Below are positions 60,501 to 64,000 of a DNA stretch of 64,000 bases, one piece after another. A program made the position numbers and the translations under genes. The notes beneath the pieces were generated by a model. It did not search any database and was not told the DNA's origin. It was given only the letters and a program-made list of their open reading frames with translations. Numbering within the stretch: the first letter of the stretch is position 1; every line of letters begins with the position of its first letter. The DNA is from Flavobacterium soyae. Lineage in GTDB: Bacteria > Bacteroidota > Bacteroidia > Flavobacteriales > Flavobacteriaceae. Location: assembly GCF_021245985.1 (NCBI RefSeq), contig NZ_JAJQXA010000013.1:62001-126000 (forward strand), in the 5' to 3' direction.

Positions 60501-62117
60501 ATGAAACTAAATAAAATAACAAAAGCAGCTATCTGTATGTCATTGCTTGCAGCAGTAGGTTGTACAGGAGATTTTGAAGATATTAATACCAACCCTAATG
60601 GTATTACACCTGAACTATTTGAACAAGATTTTAACCACATTAAAGGAGGTTTTGCTCCAATGTTTAATAACATTTATGTATATACTCCAGAATGGGTGTA
60701 TCAATTACAGCAAAACTTAAATAGTGATATATGGTCTGGTTATATGGCAACTCCAACTGGTTTTGCCGGAGGTATCAACAATACAACCTATTCATTAGTT
60801 GATGGCTGGAATGGATTCATTTGGGATTATGCTTACAGTAATGTAATGTTTAATGCGTATGATATTGCTCAAAAATCTAAAGGAAAATACGATCAGTTTT
60901 ATGCTTTGTCATTAATACTGAAAGTTGAAGGAATGCACAGGTTAACAGATACTTTTGGACCAATTATTTATTCTAAATTTGGATCAACTGAATCGACAAT
61001 TGAATATGATTCACAAGAAGAAGTTTACAACCAAATGTTCAGCGAATTAGATTTTGCTGTTACAGAATTAACCAAAAGAGTTGATGCTGGCGAAGCTACT
61101 AGTTTTGAATCAACAGATTTATCTAACTACAAAGGAGACTACAAAGCATGGGTTAAATTTGCAAATAGTTTGCGCTTAAGATTAGCAATGCGTATCGTGA
61201 AAATAAATCCGGCATTAGCAAAAACTCAGGCAGAAAAAGCTGTTGCTCAAAAATTTGGAGTGTTCACAACAAACGCTGATTTATTTAAAATTATATCTCC
61301 GGTTTATAACAACCCAATCTCAACAATTAGCGGTGCTTGGTTAGATATTCGTATGTCTGCTGATATGGAGTCAATTATGGGTGGATACCAAGATCCAAGA
61401 ATCGAAACTTATTTTGATTCTTCAACGCAATTCCCTGGACAATACAAAGGAGTTAGAACAGGTATAGCTATTAATGCAAAAGGTGACCATCAGGATTTTT
61501 CAGGTATTGGTGCTGTCGTAAGAAGCAAAGAAGTTGTTTTAATGACAACAGCAGAAGTATATTTCCTAAGAGCAGAAGGTGCACTACGCGGCTGGGCTAT
61601 GGATGGTAATGCGGAAACACTTTATAAACAGGGTATTACTGCATCATTTGATCAAAGAGGTGTATCTGGTGCATCTGGTTATATTGCAGACAATGTTAAA
61701 ACTGCAAAAAATTATGTAGACCCCATTTTAATTAAAGATGATAAGGGAGACATAGTTTATGATGGTGCGCAGAATAATGCTGCAGCACTTAATAATGTAA
61801 CTGTAGCATGGGATGCAGCAGCTACAAATGAAGTTAAACTGCAAAAAATCATCACTCAAAAATGGATTGCTAACTTCCCGGAAGGACAAGAAGCATGGTC
61901 TGATTACAGAAGAACAGGTTACCCAAAATTATTCCCAGTACTTAAAAACTATAGTGGAGGGACTATTACAACTGAGTTAGGTGTACGAAGAATCAACTAT
62001 GTACAGTCAGAAAAAGCAGGAAACTCAGGTGGTGTTGCTACAGGAGTTGCTAAACTTGGAGGCCCTGATACAGGAGGAACAAGAGTTTGGTGGGATAAAG
62101 CTGGAGCAAACTTCTAA
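60501..62117 (+). CDS. SusD/RagB-family surface lipoprotein
   Basis: The lid-like glycan-binding partner of the SusC channel, 538 residues. The signal ends in a lipobox (SLLAAVGCTGDFEDINTNPNG, Cys21 or nearby) followed by the acidic DFEDIN typical of surface-exposed lipoproteins. The helical body has WNGFIWDYAYSNVM, KGDYKAWVKFANSLRLRLAMRI and, near the end, QKWIANFPEGQEAWSDYRRTGYP, all common in SusD-like proteins of the SusD-like_2 (SusD/RagB) group. It is co-transcribed with susC, and nagB follows after 110 bases. Confidence 0.93.
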   Translation: MKLNKITKAAICMSLLAAVGCTGDFEDINTNPNGITPELFEQDFNHIKGGFAPMFNNIYVYTPEWVYQLQQNLNSDIWSGYMATPTGFAGGINNTTYSLVDGWNGFIWDYAYSNVMFNAYDIAQKSKGKYDQFYALSLILKVEGMHRLTDTFGPIIYSKFGSTESTIEYDSQEEVYNQMFSELDFAVTELTKRVDAGEATSFESTDLSNYKGDYKAWVKFANSLRLRLAMRIVKINPALAKTQAEKAVAQKFGVFTTNADLFKIISPVYNNPISTISGAWLDIRMSADMESIMGGYQDPRIETYFDSSTQFPGQYKGVRTGIAINAKGDHQDFSGIGAVVRSKEVVLMTTAEVYFLRAEGALRGWAMDGNAETLYKQGITASFDQRGVSGASGYIADNVKTAKNYVDPILIKDDKGDIVYDGAQNNAAALNNVTVAWDAAATNEVKLQKIITQKWIANFPEGQEAWSDYRRTGYPKLFPVLKNYSGGTITTELGVRRINYVQSEKAGNSGGVATGVAKLGGPDTGGTRVWWDKAGANF

Positions 62118-62227
62118 AAAAAATAAAGATTTAAGATTTTAAGTTTGGTTAGTAAACGGTATAAGAAATGCAAATTGCTTATACCGTTTCAAAAACCAAA
62201 ATTGTACATACCAAAAAAAGAAAAAAA

Positions 62228-64000
62228 ATGAAAAGTGCTTTAGAAACAAAACCTGATATCAGCTATAAAAGCGCCGGAAAATTTGAAGAAACACGATTTG
62301 AGAAAATTCACAACGAAATCTTCAAAAGTTCTGCTGAAGCATCGGTAATTGTAGCGCAGGAAATCGCTCAGTTAATCAGATCTAAGCAGGAAAAAAATAA
62401 ATCTTGCGTGCTTGGTTTGGCAACAGGATCTTCTCCTATAAAAGTATATGAGGAATTAGTTAGAATGCACAGAGAAGAAGGACTAAGCTTTAGCAATGTA
62501 ATCACTTTTAATTTGGATGAATATTATCCAATGAACAGAGAAAACAATCAGAGCTACCATTATTTCATGCACCAGCATCTTTTTAATCATATTGATATTA
62601 AACCAGAAAATGTAAATATTCCTGATGGTACAGTAACTATTGACGAATTAAATCAATATTGTATCGACTATGAAATGAATATTAAACAAGCTGGAGGTTT
62701 AGACTTTCAGTTATTAGGAATTGGACGTACAGGTCACGTTGGTTTTAACGAACCGGGTTCACACATCAATTCCGGAACAAGAATTATTACACTGGATCAC
62801 ATTACAAGAGTAGATGCTTCATCTGACTTTAATGGAATTGACAACGTTCCAAAAAGAGCCATCACAATGGGGGTTTCTACCATTATGAGATCTAAAAGAA
62901 TTGTATTAATGGCTTGGGGACAAAACAAAGCCGATATTATCAAGAGAACCGTTCAGGGTGATATTAGTTCTGAAGTTCCAGCTACATTTTTACAAAATCA
63001 TCCTAATGCAACTTTCGTATTAGACCAGTCTGCAGCCTCTGAATTAACACGTTTCAAAACACCTTGGTTAGTTGGAGAATGCATTTGGACACAAGAATTA
63101 AAAAGTAAAGCGATTGTTTGGTTGTGCCAAAAAACAAAACAATCTATTTTAAAGTTAACAGACAGAGATTACAACAACAACGGAATGTCTGATCTTTTGG
63201 CACAAGAAGGTTCTGCTTATGATTTAAACATTAATATGTTTAATGTCTTGCAGCATACCATCACAGGATGGCCGGGTGGAAAACCAAATACCGACGATTC
63301 ACACCGTCCGGAGAGAGCTAATCCAGCTAAAAAAAGAGTGATCCTTTTCAGTCCGCATCCAGATGATGATGTGATTTCGATGGGAGGAACATTTTCAAAA
63401 TTGATTAAACAAGGTCATGATGTACACGTAGTATATCAAACCTCTGGAAATATTGCAGTTACAGATGACGAAGCATTAAAATTTGCTGAGGTTTGTAATG
63501 ATTTCACTGGTGGAAATCTTCCAAAAGATATCAACTTCAAATCTGTAATTGAATTTTTAAATAACAAATCAGAAAATCAAATCGATTCTCTGGAAGTTAG
63601 GAAACTAAAAGGATTAATTAGAAGAAGAGAATCTTACGCAGCAACAAGATACATTGGCTTAAAAGATGAAAACACACACTTTTTAGACCTTCCGTTTTAT
63701 GAAACAGGACAAGTAAAAAAGAATCCGTTAGGGCCGGAAGATATTGCTATTGTAAAAGATATCATTGCTAAAATAAAACCGCATCAGGTATTTGCCGCAG
63801 GAGATTTGGCAGATCCACACGGAACGCATGAAGTTTGTCTGAATGCTATTTTTGCAGCAATGAAACAATTAAAACCAGAAAAATACATGGATGACTGCTG
63901 GCTATGGCTTTACAGAGGAGCTTGGCACGAGTGGGATATTCATGAAATAGATATGGCGGTGCCGCTTTCGCCGTCAGAAGTTTTATTAAAGCGTCATGCC
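62228..64000 (+). CDS. nagB: Glucosamine-6-phosphate deaminase fused to PIG-L/LmbE-like domain (partial)
   Basis: The frame runs off the window after 591 codons. Residues about 20-290 are NagB: LGLATGSSP near 62-70, NLDEYYPM with catalytic Asp97, LLGIGRTGHVGFNEPG near 163-177; it turns glucosamine 6-phosphate into fructose 6-phosphate and ammonia. Residues about 370 on form a PIG-L/LmbE-type deacetylase domain with SPHPDDD (His377 and Asp pair), RRRESYAATRYIGL and GDLADPHGTHE. The fused form is typical of Bacteroidetes; the second domain may remove an N-acetyl group, though that activity is not proven. ATG 62228 follows an A-rich stretch. Confidence 0.92.
   Translation, partial: MKSALETKPDISYKSAGKFEETRFEKIHNEIFKSSAEASVIVAQEIAQLIRSKQEKNKSCVLGLATGSSPIKVYEELVRMHREEGLSFSNVITFNLDEYYPMNRENNQSYHYFMHQHLFNHIDIKPENVNIPDGTVTIDELNQYCIDYEMNIKQAGGLDFQLLGIGRTGHVGFNEPGSHINSGTRIITLDHITRVDASSDFNGIDNVPKRAITMGVSTIMRSKRIVLMAWGQNKADIIKRTVQGDISSEVPATFLQNHPNATFVLDQSAASELTRFKTPWLVGECIWTQELKSKAIVWLCQKTKQSILKLTDRDYNNNGMSDLLAQEGSAYDLNINMFNVLQHTITGWPGGKPNTDDSHRPERANPAKKRVILFSPHPDDDVISMGGTFSKLIKQGHDVHVVYQTSGNIAVTDDEALKFAEVCNDFTGGNLPKDINFKSVIEFLNNKSENQIDSLEVRKLKGLIRRRESYAATRYIGLKDENTHFLDLPFYETGQVKKNPLGPEDIAIVKDIIAKIKPHQVFAAGDLADPHGTHEVCLNAIFAAMKQLKPEKYMDDCWLWLYRGAWHEWDIHEIDMAVPLSPSEVLLKRHA

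Overview
The window is AT-rich chromosomal DNA from a member of the Bacteroidetes, almost certainly a Flavobacterium close to the F. johnsoniae group. Supporting signs are TAnnTTTG promoter boxes, a SusC/SusD pair, a LytTR two-component system, a TamB/LptD/MlaD-type envelope set, a bacillithiol synthesis gene (bshA), an M43 (cytophagalysin-type) metalloprotease, a Bacteroidetes-type glutaminyl cyclase and a family of intergenic palindromes. I see no tRNA, rRNA, insertion sequence, prophage or CRISPR array. The only RNA gene I can name is the SRP RNA, ffs.

Layout. 1-4.3 kb: accessory genes of low complexity, including a secreted protein and a DyP-type peroxidase with a small partner. 4.3-10.8 kb: a fatty-acid desaturase; a large protein joining a CrtC/AttH (lipocalin-like) domain to a polyprenyl-diphosphate synthase, the most unusual gene here; a secreted CocE/NonD hydrolase; and a VanX-type dipeptidase. 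10.8-18.1 kb: a minus-strand housekeeping block with RNA methyltransferases (THUMP-like, SpoU/TrmH, RsmE), TsaD, an AI-2E-type permease, an M43 protease and a DUF4159 protein. 18.2-22.7 kb: tamB. 23-27.4 kb: central carbon genes (pfkA, gapA, a BadF-type sugar kinase, mgsA and a divergent second mgsA, ridA). 27.5-34.6 kb: lptD-like gene, N-acetylmuramoyl-alanine amidase, MCE/MlaD protein and a two-gene Fe-S oxidoreductase. 35.2-37.8 kb: bshA and a PrcB-like lipoprotein set between repeat-rich spacers. 38-42 kb: LpxH-like phosphoesterase, aroC, a dicarboxylate/amino-acid symporter and a 43-residue peptide with a double-glycine leader. 42.5-50.8 kb: hybrid histidine kinase, DEAD-box helicase, hutG and hutI (histidine degradation) and a glutaminyl cyclase. 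50.9-53.4 kb: ffs, an SDR enzyme and transaldolase. 53.5-64 kb: a sugar MFS transporter, LytTR regulator and kinase, then divergently susC-susD-nagB.

Functional themes. The right end looks like part of an N-acetylglucosamine/chitin utilisation locus: sensing by the LytS/LytTR pair, outer-membrane uptake by SusCD, inner-membrane uptake by the MFS protein, and deamination by a NagB fused to a PIG-L/LmbE domain. The pfkA-gapA-kinase-mgsA cluster could receive the fructose-6-phosphate so formed.

The best candidates for something undescribed are the CrtC/AttH-prenyl synthase fusion (6004-8292), the double-glycine leader peptide missed by ordinary ORF calling (42043-42174), the methylglyoxal synthase paralogue with rebuilt phosphate-binding loops (26701-27087), and a hairpin-containing intergenic element (35690-35760). 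Functions given for hypothetical genes are inferences from visible motifs; no database search was run.
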